Shown here in pieces: positions 56,467 through 64,000 of a stretch of DNA of 64,000 nt; positions within the stretch are counted from its first letter, which is position 1; each line of letters starts with the position of its first letter. Position numbers and translations under genes: made by a program. The notes beneath the pieces were generated by a model that was not told where the DNA came from, did no database searches, and saw only the letters and a program-made list of their open reading frames with translations. The stretch spans positions 2,914,001-2,978,000 of the forward strand of contig NZ_CP014841.1 of NCBI RefSeq assembly GCF_001641285.1, given 5' to 3'. Source of the DNA: Dyella thiooxydans. Its GTDB lineage: Bacteria; Pseudomonadota; Gammaproteobacteria; Xanthomonadales; Rhodanobacteraceae.

Positions 56467-57615
56467 TCAGTAGCCGGCGGGCACCACGCCACGCGGCGCC
56501 ACGCTGAGCGCATGGATGATCTGGATCTCGCGCGCCCGGTACGGCTTGCCGTCCGGGTGCAGCAGATCGTGGAACCAGATGGTGGGCGGCTCGAAGGTGT
56601 ACGGACGCTTCCAGGAGTCCCACGGGAACCTGGTCTGCGACTTGCCGTCGACGAACCCCCAGTTGACCATGCCGATGTCGTCCTTCTTGCCGATCGGCAG
56701 GATCGTGTCGATGGTCGAGCCGGCCCCGCGCGCCATGTATTCGGTGCAGATCATCGGCCGGCCCCAGGCCTTGAGCTGCTTTACGCGCGCCTCGAATTCC
56801 TCGGGCCAGCCGTAGTTGTGGAAGCTGATGATGTCCGACTGCTCCAGCTGGGTCTTTTCGATCGCGTTGAGCCTGGCGCCGGGGCTCCAGTCGTCGTCAT
56901 GCCACACACCGCTGGTCAGCGGCTGGGTCGGGTGTTCGCTGCGTGCCCAGGCGAACACCTGCGGCAGCAGTTCTGACACGTGCTGGAACTTGTCCTTCGG
57001 CTCCTTGGCGTCGTAGTTGCCGCCACCCGGGTTGTCCGGCTCGTTCCACACGTCCCAGGCCAGGACGCGGTCGTCCTTGGCGAAGTGGCCGACGATGTCC
57101 TTCACGTAGGCTTCGAAGCGCGGGTACTGGCGCGGGTCGTCCATCGCCACGCCCGGCGACTGCACCCAACCGGAGTTGTGCACGCCGGGGATCGGCGGGT
57201 GCTGCGGGCCGAGCTTCGGCTCGGGATCCCAGCACGAGTCGAACAGCACGAAGATCGGCTTGATGTGGTGCTTCGCGGCGATCGTCAGGAAGGTGTCGAT
57301 GCGCTGCCTGAAGCCGGCCGCATCCTGCTTCCACAGCAGGTCGTGCAGGAACACGCGCATGGTGGTCATGCCCATCTGCTGCGCCCAGCCCAGCTCGGTG
57401 TCGATGCGGGCCGGGTCGAAGGTGGCCGCCTGCCACATCTCCAGCTCGTTGATGGCATTGGCCGGCAGGTAGTTGCTGCCGACCGGCCAGGCCTGCTTCG
57501 CATACCAGGCCGCCGCCTGCTGCTTCGACCAACGGGCGCCGTCGGCGGCGTGCACCGGGGCAAGGGCGAACGTCGCGGCCACGGCGAACGCCAAGCCGAT
57601 CACGGTGTGTTTCAT
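56467..57615 (-). CDS. Clan GH-A glycoside hydrolase (cellulase-like), exported
   Basis: A 382-residue protein with signal peptide (MKHTVIGLAFAVAATFALAP). It has a TIM-barrel glycosidase pattern: acid/base Glu in LAWDVWNEPDNPG near residue 193 and nucleophile Glu in MICTEYMARG near 292. Similar proteins are labelled cellulase-family or 1,4-beta-xylanase, but true specificity is unknown. The locus suggests an endo- or exo-acting enzyme on a galactose-rich backbone. It follows galM by 84 bp. Confidence 0.85.
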   Translation of the reverse strand: MKHTVIGLAFAVAATFALAPVHAADGARWSKQQAAAWYAKQAWPVGSNYLPANAINELEMWQAATFDPARIDTELGWAQQMGMTTMRVFLHDLLWKQDAAGFRQRIDTFLTIAAKHHIKPIFVLFDSCWDPEPKLGPQHPPIPGVHNSGWVQSPGVAMDDPRQYPRFEAYVKDIVGHFAKDDRVLAWDVWNEPDNPGGGNYDAKEPKDKFQHVSELLPQVFAWARSEHPTQPLTSGVWHDDDWSPGARLNAIEKTQLEQSDIISFHNYGWPEEFEARVKQLKAWGRPMICTEYMARGAGSTIDTILPIGKKDDIGMVNWGFVDGKSQTRFPWDSWKRPYTFEPPTIWFHDLLHPDGKPYRAREIQIIHALSVAPRGVVPAGY

Positions 57616-57699
57616 GGAACCTCCCGGAGGGGCCGACGGCAGCTCGAGCGTGGCCGGCCACGTGTGGACGGCCCGTGCGACGACCGCACGGGCGTCGGA

Positions 57700-58845
57700 T
57701 CAGTGTGCGGCGCCTTCCACCGAAAAGCGGTAGACGATGCGGTTGTCGTAGGTCTGGCCCGGATCGAGCCGGGCGGAACCGAAGGCCGGCTGGTTCGGGG
57801 TATCCGGGAAGATCTGCGGCTCCAGCACGAAGGCGTCACCCTGCCGATAGATGCGGCCGGACTTGCCGACGCTGGTGCCGTCGAGGAAGTTGCCCGAGTA
57901 GAACTGCAGGCCCGGCTGCGCGGAATACAGGCTCAGCACGCGGCCGCTGTGCGGGTCGGCCACGCGCGCCACCACCCGTGCCTTGTCGGCCTTGTGTCGG
58001 CTGATGACCCAGTTCATGTCGTAGCCGCGACCCTGCAGAAGTTGCGGCTCCTTGCCGTCGCGGATGTCCCGCCCGATCGGCTTGCCCTGGCGGAAGTCGT
58101 AGTCGGTGCCGGCCACGGCGCGGAACTCGCCGGTCGGGATCAGCGTGGCATCGACCGGAGTGAAGTGGTCGGCCGGGATCGTCAGCACATCGTCCAGCAC
58201 ACTCCCCGAGCCTTCGCCGCCGAGGTTCCAGTAGGTGTGGTTGCTGATGTTGGCGATGGTCGGCGCATCGGTGGTGGCGCGGTAGTCGATGGTCAGCTGG
58301 TTGCTGTCGTCGAGCGTGTAGGTGGCATCCACCGTGAGCGTGCCGGGGTAACCTTGGTCGCCGTTGGGGCTGACGTAGCGCAGCGTGACGCTCGGCGCCG
58401 GCCCCTTGCTCACCCGGGTGATCGTCCACAGCACCTTGTCGAAGCCCCTGGTGCCGCCATGCAGCGAGTTCGGGCCGTCGTTGATCGGCAGCTGGTAGTG
58501 CTTGCCGTCCAGCGTGAACCGGCCTTTCGCGATGCGATTGGCGAAGCGGCCGACGGTGGCGCCGAAGTACTGCGGCTGGGTGATGTAGGTGGATGCCTCG
58601 GGGTAGCCGAGCACCACGTCGGCCATCTTGCCGTGCCGGTCGGGCAGGGTCAGCGACTGCAGGCTGGCGCCCAGGGTGATCACCCGGGCGGTGACGCCGT
58701 GATCGTTGCGCAGTGTCACCGCCTCGACCGCGCTGCCGTCCGGCAGCTTGCCGAACGCGGCGCGGCTGGCGTCGCCTGCCGCGGCGGCGGTCGGCAGCGC
58801 CAGCGCGGCCAGCCAGAGAGCCGTTGCACGAAGGGTAAGTGTCAT
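57700..58845 (-). CDS. galM: Aldose 1-epimerase (GalM), exported
   Basis: Interconverts alpha and beta anomers of galactose and other aldoses. The 381-residue protein has a signal peptide (LRATALWLAALALPTAAAAG), so it acts in the periplasm. GalM motifs: GATVGRFANRIAKGRF, GPNSLHGGTRGFDK (catalytic His), ISNHTYWNLGG (second His) and the catalytic Glu in FVLEPQIFPD. It would prepare released galactose for the importer. An operator candidate lies 52 bp upstream of its start codon. Confidence 0.93.
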   Translation of the reverse strand: MTLTLRATALWLAALALPTAAAAGDASRAAFGKLPDGSAVEAVTLRNDHGVTARVITLGASLQSLTLPDRHGKMADVVLGYPEASTYITQPQYFGATVGRFANRIAKGRFTLDGKHYQLPINDGPNSLHGGTRGFDKVLWTITRVSKGPAPSVTLRYVSPNGDQGYPGTLTVDATYTLDDSNQLTIDYRATTDAPTIANISNHTYWNLGGEGSGSVLDDVLTIPADHFTPVDATLIPTGEFRAVAGTDYDFRQGKPIGRDIRDGKEPQLLQGRGYDMNWVISRHKADKARVVARVADPHSGRVLSLYSAQPGLQFYSGNFLDGTSVGKSGRIYRQGDAFVLEPQIFPDTPNQPAFGSARLDPGQTYDNRIVYRFSVEGAAH

Positions 58846-58896
58846 GTCGAACCTGCTTGCGGGTCGGCGCGCTCGGCGCGGGGCGGCAGGAACGAA

Positions 58897-58917
58897 ATCA
58901 TATAATACTACATAAGG
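58897..58917 (-). promoter_or_regulatory. Operator candidate, copy 3 (before galM)
   Basis: On the minus strand the site reads CCTTATGTAGTATTATATG and on, matching the other two sites in TGTAGTA and the following AT-rich half. It overlaps possible -10 boxes (TATTAT, TATGAT) of galM, a position suited to repression. The match is weaker than between copies 1 and 2. Confidence 0.5.
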
Positions 58918-59224
58918 CAAGCCGCCCACTTGCTGCAGTCGCGAAAGCACGACGCTCCGATGTCGATGGCCCGGCGGGCGGGTCGCTTGCCGCGCCGCAA
59001 CATTCCGCGCGACACCGGTCATGGCCTCCGTTGACGGCCGGATTGGGTCGGCCGGTACGATACCGGCGCTGCAGCGGACCCGCCCGGCAGGATCGCCCTA
59101 CCCTGGCGGTCGCATCCGAAAACGGGCAGTGTCCGTAAAACGATCGGACTAGCCAAACTGCCGTTCGACCATGACCCCCGACACCCACCGCTGGAGCCTG
59201 TCGCCCTTCGAAACGGCGAGAGCC
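58918..59224. other. Intergenic region between galM and the ECF sigma gene
   Basis: About 300 bases between divergent genes. No gene is supported. A sigma-factor autoregulated promoter is likely near 59110-59140 but could not be fixed with certainty. Confidence 0.5.
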
Positions 59225-59800
59225 ATGTCGACCAACGACCCGCAACCGAAAACCGCCGAGGACTGGGCTGCCGAAATGGCGGCGGTTTCCCGTTGCGGCG
59301 ACCGCGACAGTTTCATGCGCATCTACGACCACTTCTTCCCCCGGGTGCGGCTCTATCTGCGTGGGCAGGGGTCGCCCGAGGCGGTCGCCGAGGAGCTGGC
59401 GCAGGAGGCCCTGCTTCGGCTGTGGCAGCGTGCCGGCATGTTCGATTCCGGCCGCGGCAGCCTGGCCACCTGGCTGTTCCGTATCGCACGCAACCTGCAC
59501 ATCGATCGCCTGAGGCAGGAGCGCTACTGGGTGGCGCTGCCCGAGGGTGCCGAACCGGCCGAGGACCCGCCCGACGAGCCGTATTCCCGGGCGGAAAGCT
59601 ACGCCGACCACGTGGACCTGGCCCGCCGCATCGAGCGCCTGCCGGCGACCCAGGCCCGGCTGATCCGGATGTCCTACTTCGAAGCCAAGTCGCACAGCGA
59701 GATCGCGGCGGAGCTCGGCATGCCCCTCGGCACGGTGAAGTCCGGACTGCGCCGGGCGTTCCTGAAGCTGCAGGTGGAAGTCTGCGGAGGTGCCGCATGA
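59225..59800 (+). CDS. ECF sigma factor, ECF11/RpoE-ChrR type
   Basis: A 191-residue sigma factor. Region 2: FPRVRLYLRGQGSPEAVAEE, then WLFRIARNLHIDRLRQERYW. Region 4: LPATQARLIRMSYFEAKSHS, then GMPLGTVKSGLRRAFLKL. It pairs with the ChrR-type anti-sigma gene overlapping its end. In Rhodobacter this pair answers singlet oxygen. ATG at 59225 (GGCGAGAG upstream) is preferred; an in-frame ATG at 59171 would add 18 residues. Confidence 0.9.
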   Translation: MSTNDPQPKTAEDWAAEMAAVSRCGDRDSFMRIYDHFFPRVRLYLRGQGSPEAVAEELAQEALLRLWQRAGMFDSGRGSLATWLFRIARNLHIDRLRQERYWVALPEGAEPAEDPPDEPYSRAESYADHVDLARRIERLPATQARLIRMSYFEAKSHSEIAAELGMPLGTVKSGLRRAFLKLQVEVCGGAA

Positions 59801-60483
59801 CTCCACGCCACCACCTGGACGAGGCCACCCTGGTCAGTTACGCCGCCGGCGCGCTCACCGACGGCATGCGCGCCGTGGCGGCGACGCACCTGGAAGCCTG
59901 CGGGCACTGCCGCGCGCAGCTGGCGGGGGCCGAGCGCATCGGCGGCGTCCTGCTCAGCCAGCGCCAACCCACGGACGAGCCGGGGCGGCTCGCGCAGCTG
60001 CGCGAGGCGATGCTCGCCCGTCTCGATGCGACGCCGCAGGCGCGCCCGGCCAGCACGCTCGGCGGCGACGATGATCACGCGGCCTCGCGGGTGGCCGGTA
60101 CCGACCTGCTGCCGCGGGCGCTGCATCCGTATTTCGGCACCTCCTGGCGTGCCCTGCGCTGGCGCTGGACCGCACCGGGTGTGCACATGATCAAATCCTC
60201 GCGGCCGTCCGGCGACAACCTGATCATGCTGAAGATCGCCCCGGGCAAGAGCATGCCGGTGCACAGCCACGGCGGCAGCGAGCTGACCCAGATCCTCAAG
60301 GGTGCCTACGACGACGCGATCGGCCATTTCGGTCCCGGCGACATGGCCGACCTGGATAGCGACATCGAGCACCAGCCGGTGACGTCGCCCGGCGTGCCGT
60401 GCATCTGCGTGGCCGCCCTGGACGCACCGCTGCGGTTCCCGGGCTGGTTCGCGCGCAAGCTGCAGCCGCTGGTCGGACTCTGA
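59797..60483 (+). CDS. ChrR-type anti-sigma factor (zinc, cupin)
   Basis: A 228-residue protein. The N-terminal anti-sigma domain has the zinc motif H-x3-C-x2-C (HLEACGHC) near residue 30. The C-terminal cupin domain has the metal ligands of PVHSHGGSELTQILKG near 150. It holds the ECF sigma factor inactive until a reactive-oxygen signal releases it. Its ATG overlaps the sigma stop codon (ATGA), so synthesis is coupled. Confidence 0.92.
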   Translation: MTPRHHLDEATLVSYAAGALTDGMRAVAATHLEACGHCRAQLAGAERIGGVLLSQRQPTDEPGRLAQLREAMLARLDATPQARPASTLGGDDDHAASRVAGTDLLPRALHPYFGTSWRALRWRWTAPGVHMIKSSRPSGDNLIMLKIAPGKSMPVHSHGGSELTQILKGAYDDAIGHFGPGDMADLDSDIEHQPVTSPGVPCICVAALDAPLRFPGWFARKLQPLVGL

Positions 60484-60593
60484 TCCCCAGCCGCGCCGAC
60501 ACATGCCGCGGCGCAGCGGCCAGGTCTGCCGTGCCTGCGTCGCCGAGGTCGTTGTAGGACACTTGCTCCGTACCCGACCGCGGAGCACGTCAC

Positions 60594-61565
60594 ATGGACC
60601 GCATCGATGCCATGAAGGTCTTCGTCGCCGCGCTGGATGAAGGCAGTCTCGCCGGTGCCAGCCGGCGCACCGGCCGTTCCCCCGCGGCGGTGAGTCGCGC
60701 CGTGGCCTTTCTCGAGGCCCACGTGGGCGTGCCGCTGCTGCACCGGACCACCCGTTCGCTGAAGTTGAGCGAAGCCGGCGAGCGTTACGCGGTGGCCTGC
60801 CGCAAGGTGCTGATGGAGCTGGAGGAAGCCGACCGCAGCGCAGCCGGGGAGCGCTCGGTGCCCCACGGCACCCTCACCATCACCGCCACCATGTTCGCCG
60901 GCGTGGAGATCCTGCGTCCCATCGTGGATGCCTACATGGACGCCTTTCCCACGGTCAGCGTGCGGCTGCACCTGCTGGAGCGCGCGGTGAACCTGATCGA
61001 CGAGGGCATGGACCTGGCGCTGCGCATCACCCGCCTGCCCGATTCCACCCTGGTGGCGCAGCCGGTCGGTGAGGTTCGCCGCGTCGTCGTCGCCGCGCCA
61101 CGCTACCTGGCGGCGCACCCTCGCATCGGCGAGCCGGCCGACCTGGCCAAGCATCAGGTCATCGCAATGCGGCACATGGGGCCGGAGTCGTGGAGCTTTC
61201 CGCCGCTGGAAGGTTCTTCGGTGCCACGTGCCGTCGCCTTCACGCCGCGGCTGGTGGTGAACAACGTGCGCGCGGCGATCGCGTCGGCGGTGGATGGTCA
61301 CGGCGTGACGCGGCTGCTCTCCTACCACGTGGCAACCGAGATCCGGCAAGGGCAGCTGCAGGTGGTGCTCGCCGACGCTGAACCGCCGCGCATTCCGGTG
61401 CATCTCGTGGCGCCGTATGGACGGCTGTCGGTGCCCAAGGTGCGCGCCTTCGTCGACTTCGCGCTGCCGCTCCTGCGCACCCGCTTTGCCAGCCTCGCGA
61501 AGGATCTGGAGATGGCGCCGGCGCGGCCGATTCCACCGCGTCGCGGAAGAATGTCTGCCGGTTGA
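60594..61565 (+). CDS. LysR-family transcriptional regulator
   Basis: A 323-residue regulator with an N-terminal winged helix (MKVFVAALDEGSLAGASRRTGRSPAAVSRAVAFLEAHVGVPLLHRT) and a C-terminal substrate-binding domain. It is nearest to the group that acts on adjacent oxidoreductase genes. It is followed on the same strand by SDR, tautomerase and MFS genes, which it may control; no divergent target lies next to it. Confidence 0.93.
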   Translation: MDRIDAMKVFVAALDEGSLAGASRRTGRSPAAVSRAVAFLEAHVGVPLLHRTTRSLKLSEAGERYAVACRKVLMELEEADRSAAGERSVPHGTLTITATMFAGVEILRPIVDAYMDAFPTVSVRLHLLERAVNLIDEGMDLALRITRLPDSTLVAQPVGEVRRVVVAAPRYLAAHPRIGEPADLAKHQVIAMRHMGPESWSFPPLEGSSVPRAVAFTPRLVVNNVRAAIASAVDGHGVTRLLSYHVATEIRQGQLQVVLADAEPPRIPVHLVAPYGRLSVPKVRAFVDFALPLLRTRFASLAKDLEMAPARPIPPRRGRMSAG

Positions 61566-61666
61566 CGGGTATTCGATAACCGGCCGTGCGTGTCTAGATT
61601 GTGGGGCGTCGGGCGAGGGCCCGATCGGCATCCAGCCGACCTCCACATTCAAGAGAGACGCACACC

Positions 61667-62377
61667 ATGAACACTCAGCAGAAAGTCGCCATCGTCACCG
61701 GTGCCTCGCAGGGCATCGGCGCCGGCCTGGTCCAGGCCTTCCGTGACCGCAACTACCGCGTGGTCGCCAACTCCCGCTCGATCAAGCCGTCCAGCGATCC
61801 GGGCGTGCTGACCGTGGCCGGCGACATCGCCGATCGCGCCGTGGCCGAACGCATCGTCGCCGAGGCGCTGCAGAAATTCGGTCGCATCGACTCGCTGGTC
61901 AACAACGCCGGCATCTTCAGCGCCAAGCCGTTCACCGAGTTCACCGCGGAGGACTACGCGGCCAACCTGTCGGTCAACCTGGACGGCTTCTTCCACATCA
62001 CCCAGCTGGCCATCGCCGAGATGGAGAAGCAGGGCAGCGGTCACGTGGTGAGCATCACCACCAGCCTCACCGACCACGCCATCGACGGCGTGCCGGCGGT
62101 GCTCGCCTCGCTGACCAAGGGCGGCCTCAACGCTGCCACCAAGTCCCTGGCGATCGAATACGCCAAGCGGGGCGTGCGCGTGAATGCCGTATCGCCGGGC
62201 GTGGTCAAGACACCGATGCACGGACCCGAGACGCACGGCGTCCTCGCCGCGCTGCACCCGGTCGGCCGGATGGGCGAGATCGCCGACGTGGTGAACGCCG
62301 TGCTGTACCTGGAATCGGCCGGCTTCGTCACCGGCGAGATCCTGCACGTCGACGGTGGCCAGAGCGCCGGCCACTGA
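61667..62377 (+). CDS. SDR-family protein without the catalytic Tyr
   Basis: A 236-residue SDR: cofactor loop VTGASQGIGAGLVQAF, NNAG motif and ending EILHVDGGQSAG. The catalytic Ser is in SITTS, but where Y-x3-K is expected the sequence is LASLTKGGLNA. Lys is kept and Tyr is replaced (Ala at Lys minus 4). The protein thus may bind cofactor without normal reduction, or use another residue. The ATG at 61667 follows a GAGAGACG site. Confidence 0.9.
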   Translation: MNTQQKVAIVTGASQGIGAGLVQAFRDRNYRVVANSRSIKPSSDPGVLTVAGDIADRAVAERIVAEALQKFGRIDSLVNNAGIFSAKPFTEFTAEDYAANLSVNLDGFFHITQLAIAEMEKQGSGHVVSITTSLTDHAIDGVPAVLASLTKGGLNAATKSLAIEYAKRGVRVNAVSPGVVKTPMHGPETHGVLAALHPVGRMGEIADVVNAVLYLESAGFVTGEILHVDGGQSAGH

Positions 62378-62385
62378 GCCGGATG

Positions 62386-62408
62386 AAGGCGGGCCGCCGG
62401 CCCGCCTT
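62386..62408 (+). terminator. Hairpin between the SDR and tautomerase genes
   Basis: AAGGCGGGC and GCCCGCCTT pair around a 5-nt loop with TTTCCC after it. The T-run is short, so termination may be partial and allow read-through into the tautomerase gene. Confidence 0.65.
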
Positions 62409-62435
62409 TCCCTTCGCACAAAAGGAGACACCGTC

Positions 62436-62672
62436 ATGCCGTACATCAACATCCAGGTCACCCGCGAGGGTACCGCCCCGGGTCGCAGCGCGATGACCGA
62501 GGAAGAGAAGGCCGCCCTGATTGCCGGCGCCAGCCAGCTGATGCTGGACGTGCTCGACAAGCCGCTGGAATCCACCTTCGTGGTGATCGACGAAGTACCG
62601 ACGGAGAACTGGGGTTGGGGCGGCCTGCCTGCGCTCGAGTTCCGCCGCCGGCGGGCGGCAGGCAAGCCGTGA
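62436..62672 (+). CDS. 4-oxalocrotonate tautomerase family protein
   Basis: A 78-residue protein starting MPYINIQVTREG. After Met removal the catalytic Pro1 is exposed, as in all 4-OT enzymes. It is a little longer than classic 62-residue forms because of the loop after residue 12 and an Arg-rich tail. An AAGGAGA ribosome-binding site precedes it. It overlaps the MFS gene (GTGA). Substrate unknown. Confidence 0.88.
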   Translation: MPYINIQVTREGTAPGRSAMTEEEKAALIAGASQLMLDVLDKPLESTFVVIDEVPTENWGWGGLPALEFRRRRAAGKP

Positions 62673-63919
62673 ACCGGCCCGCTCCGGCAGGTGGCGATGC
62701 GCTGGCCGCATCGTCCGCGCCGAGCCCGGTCACGGCGTGGCAGGCCACGCTGGCGGGTTTCTGCGCCAGCCTGGTCGGCATCGGCATCGCCCGCTTCGCC
62801 TATACGCCACTGCTGCCGGCAATCGTGGCAGCGCACTGGTTCGCCGCGTCCAGCGCGGCCTACCTCGGCGCCGCGAACCTGGCCGGCTACCTGGCGGGTG
62901 CCGTGCTGGCGCGACCGGCGGCGAATCTTGTGGCGGCACGCGTCGTGGTCCGCGCGATGATGCTGCTGGCCTCCGTCGCGATGCTGGCCAGCGCGTGGCC
63001 GCTGTCGTTCGGGTGGTTCTTCGTCTGGCGATTCGCCTCCGGACTCGCTGGCGGCGGCCTGATGGTGCTGGCGGCAACCGCGGTGTTGCCACACGTGCCA
63101 CCTTCGCGGCGCGGGCTGGCCAGCGGAGTGATCTTCATGGGCGTGGGGGCCGGCATCGCCGCGTCCGGCACGCTGGTGCCCCTGTGGCTTCACCACGGAC
63201 TGGTGGCGACGTGGCTGGGGCTGGCTGCGATCTCGCTGGCACTCACTGCACTGGCCTGGCGCGGCTGGCCCGGCGACCGCGCCCCCCATATCGACCCGGC
63301 CGCGTCGCAGCGGCGGGTCCCGGGTCAGGCATGGTCGCTGCGCGCACTCTACGCGGGGTATGCCTTGAACGCCGCCGGGCTGGTGCCGCACATGATCTTT
63401 CTGGTCGACTTCGTTGCGCGCGGCCTTGGACTGGGCGTGCAGACCGGCTCGGCGTATTGGGTGCTGTTCGGGCTCGGAGCGCTGGCCGGACCGGTGCTCA
63501 CCGGCCATCTCGCCGACCGGATCGGCTTCGGCCGCGCGCTGCGCCTGGCCTATCTGATCGAAGCGATCGCGGTGGCCTTGCCGGCACTGCTTCCGGGCAC
63601 CGCGTGGCTGGTGATTTCCAGCGTGGTGGTCGGGGCCTTCACCCCCGGCATCGTGCCGCTGGCGCTGGGCCGCATCCACGAAGCGCTGCCGCACGACCAT
63701 GCCGCGCAGAAGGCGGCCTGGAGTCGGGCGACCACCGGCTTCGCCCTGCTGCAGGCCGCCGGCGCCTACGGCATGTCCTACCTGTTCGCTCACGACGGTG
63801 GACGCTACGGACAGCTGTTCCTGGTCGGCTCCGGGGCATTGCTGCTCGCGCTGACCATCGATCTGGTCGTGAACGCGGCGGGGGCCGCGGCGCAGCGCCA
63901 CGGGTCGCCGCCCGACTGA
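62669..63919 (+). CDS. YbfB/YjiJ-family MFS transporter
   Basis: A 416-residue, twelve-helix transporter. The start TLAGFCASLVGIGIARFAYTPLLPAIV is the YbfB/YjiJ signature; GRALRLAYLIEAIAVALPAL and GIVPLALGRIHEAL follow. The substrate is not established. The GTG shares bases with the tautomerase stop codon, so they are coupled. Confidence 0.88.
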   Translation: MNRPAPAGGDALAASSAPSPVTAWQATLAGFCASLVGIGIARFAYTPLLPAIVAAHWFAASSAAYLGAANLAGYLAGAVLARPAANLVAARVVVRAMMLLASVAMLASAWPLSFGWFFVWRFASGLAGGGLMVLAATAVLPHVPPSRRGLASGVIFMGVGAGIAASGTLVPLWLHHGLVATWLGLAAISLALTALAWRGWPGDRAPHIDPAASQRRVPGQAWSLRALYAGYALNAAGLVPHMIFLVDFVARGLGLGVQTGSAYWVLFGLGALAGPVLTGHLADRIGFGRALRLAYLIEAIAVALPALLPGTAWLVISSVVVGAFTPGIVPLALGRIHEALPHDHAAQKAAWSRATTGFALLQAAGAYGMSYLFAHDGGRYGQLFLVGSGALLLALTIDLVVNAAGAAAQRHGSPPD

Positions 63920-63926
63920 AGAAAAA

Positions 63927-63949
63927 AGCCCCGCCTTTCCGGCGGGGCT
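63927..63949. terminator. Terminator hairpin at the right end
   Basis: AGCCCCGCC and GGCGGGGCT pair around TTTCC. The plus-strand tail is CTTGGCTT; on the minus strand six T follow. It can serve the MFS gene and any gene arriving from the right. Confidence 0.85.
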
Positions 63950-63954
63950 CTTGG

Positions 63955-64000
63955 CTTCCTTGCCGCGCTTCCTTGCCGCGCTTCCTTGCCGCGCTTCCTT
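63955..64000. repeat. 13-bp tandem repeat, 3.5 copies, cut by the window edge
   Basis: CTTCCTTGCCGCG occurs at 63955-63967, 63968-63980 and 63981-63993, then CTTCCTT to the edge. Copies are identical. The unit length is not a multiple of three and the array lies after a terminator, so it is non-coding. Confidence 0.9.

Noticed and set aside
61649-63901. A 750-codon antisense open frame over the SDR, tautomerase and MFS genes
   Set aside because: It crosses three supported genes and a terminator and shows no domain.

Overview
The window is GC-rich chromosomal DNA of a gammaproteobacterium. Gene content and synteny (def-fmt-rsmB diverging from lysM-dprA-topA-tsaC, a bactofilin beside erpA, a large TonB-dependent receptor of the Xanthomonas/Caulobacter type) point to the Xanthomonadales, most likely the Rhodanobacteraceae (Dyella, Rhodanobacter, Luteibacter and relatives). 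This assignment is inference from protein character only; no 16S gene is present.

Layout. Positions 1-15400 hold housekeeping genes: the start of a phasin gene, queD, an elongator tRNA-Met, rppH, a coiled-coil membrane protein, a bactofilin, erpA, nudC, ampE, an MFS-acyltransferase fusion, purD, an adenylate-forming ligase, tsaC, topA, dprA and a LysM protein. Positions 15590-18344 are the overlapping def-fmt-rsmB operon. Positions 18418-30167 form a surface-glycan/LPS region: two ArnT-like polyprenyl-phosphate glycosyltransferases, an O-antigen ligase-like protein, four GT2 glycosyltransferases, a UDP-xylose synthase, a CDP-glycerol glycerophosphotransferase-like protein and an LpxL-type acyltransferase. 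Then follow dtd, rpoD and rarD.

At 33759 a tRNA-Ile2 (CAT anticodon) gene is the integration site of a 7.1-kb island (to about 40977). It carries a P4-type integrase, flanking GGGGGCAA repeats, an AlpA-like regulator and a row of small unknown genes. Among them is a proteasome-like N-terminal-threonine hydrolase. The island is visibly less GC-rich than its surroundings.

Positions 40988-58845 are a carbohydrate-utilisation locus for galactose- and arabinose-containing polysaccharide. Outer-membrane uptake (TonB receptor), secreted enzymes (GH27, two GH43, a clan GH-A hydrolase, an SGNH esterase), mutarotation (galM), a GalP-like importer and a complete oxidative De Ley-Doudoroff route (dehydrogenase, lactonase, DgoD, DgoK, DgoA) are encoded together under a GntR/FCD regulator. 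A 19-bp AT-rich motif recurs upstream of three of its transcription units and is a good candidate operator.

Positions 59225-63919 hold an ECF sigma/ChrR anti-sigma pair and a LysR - SDR - tautomerase - MFS group. The window ends in a hairpin and a 13-bp tandem repeat. No rRNA, CRISPR array, IS transposase or replication origin was seen.
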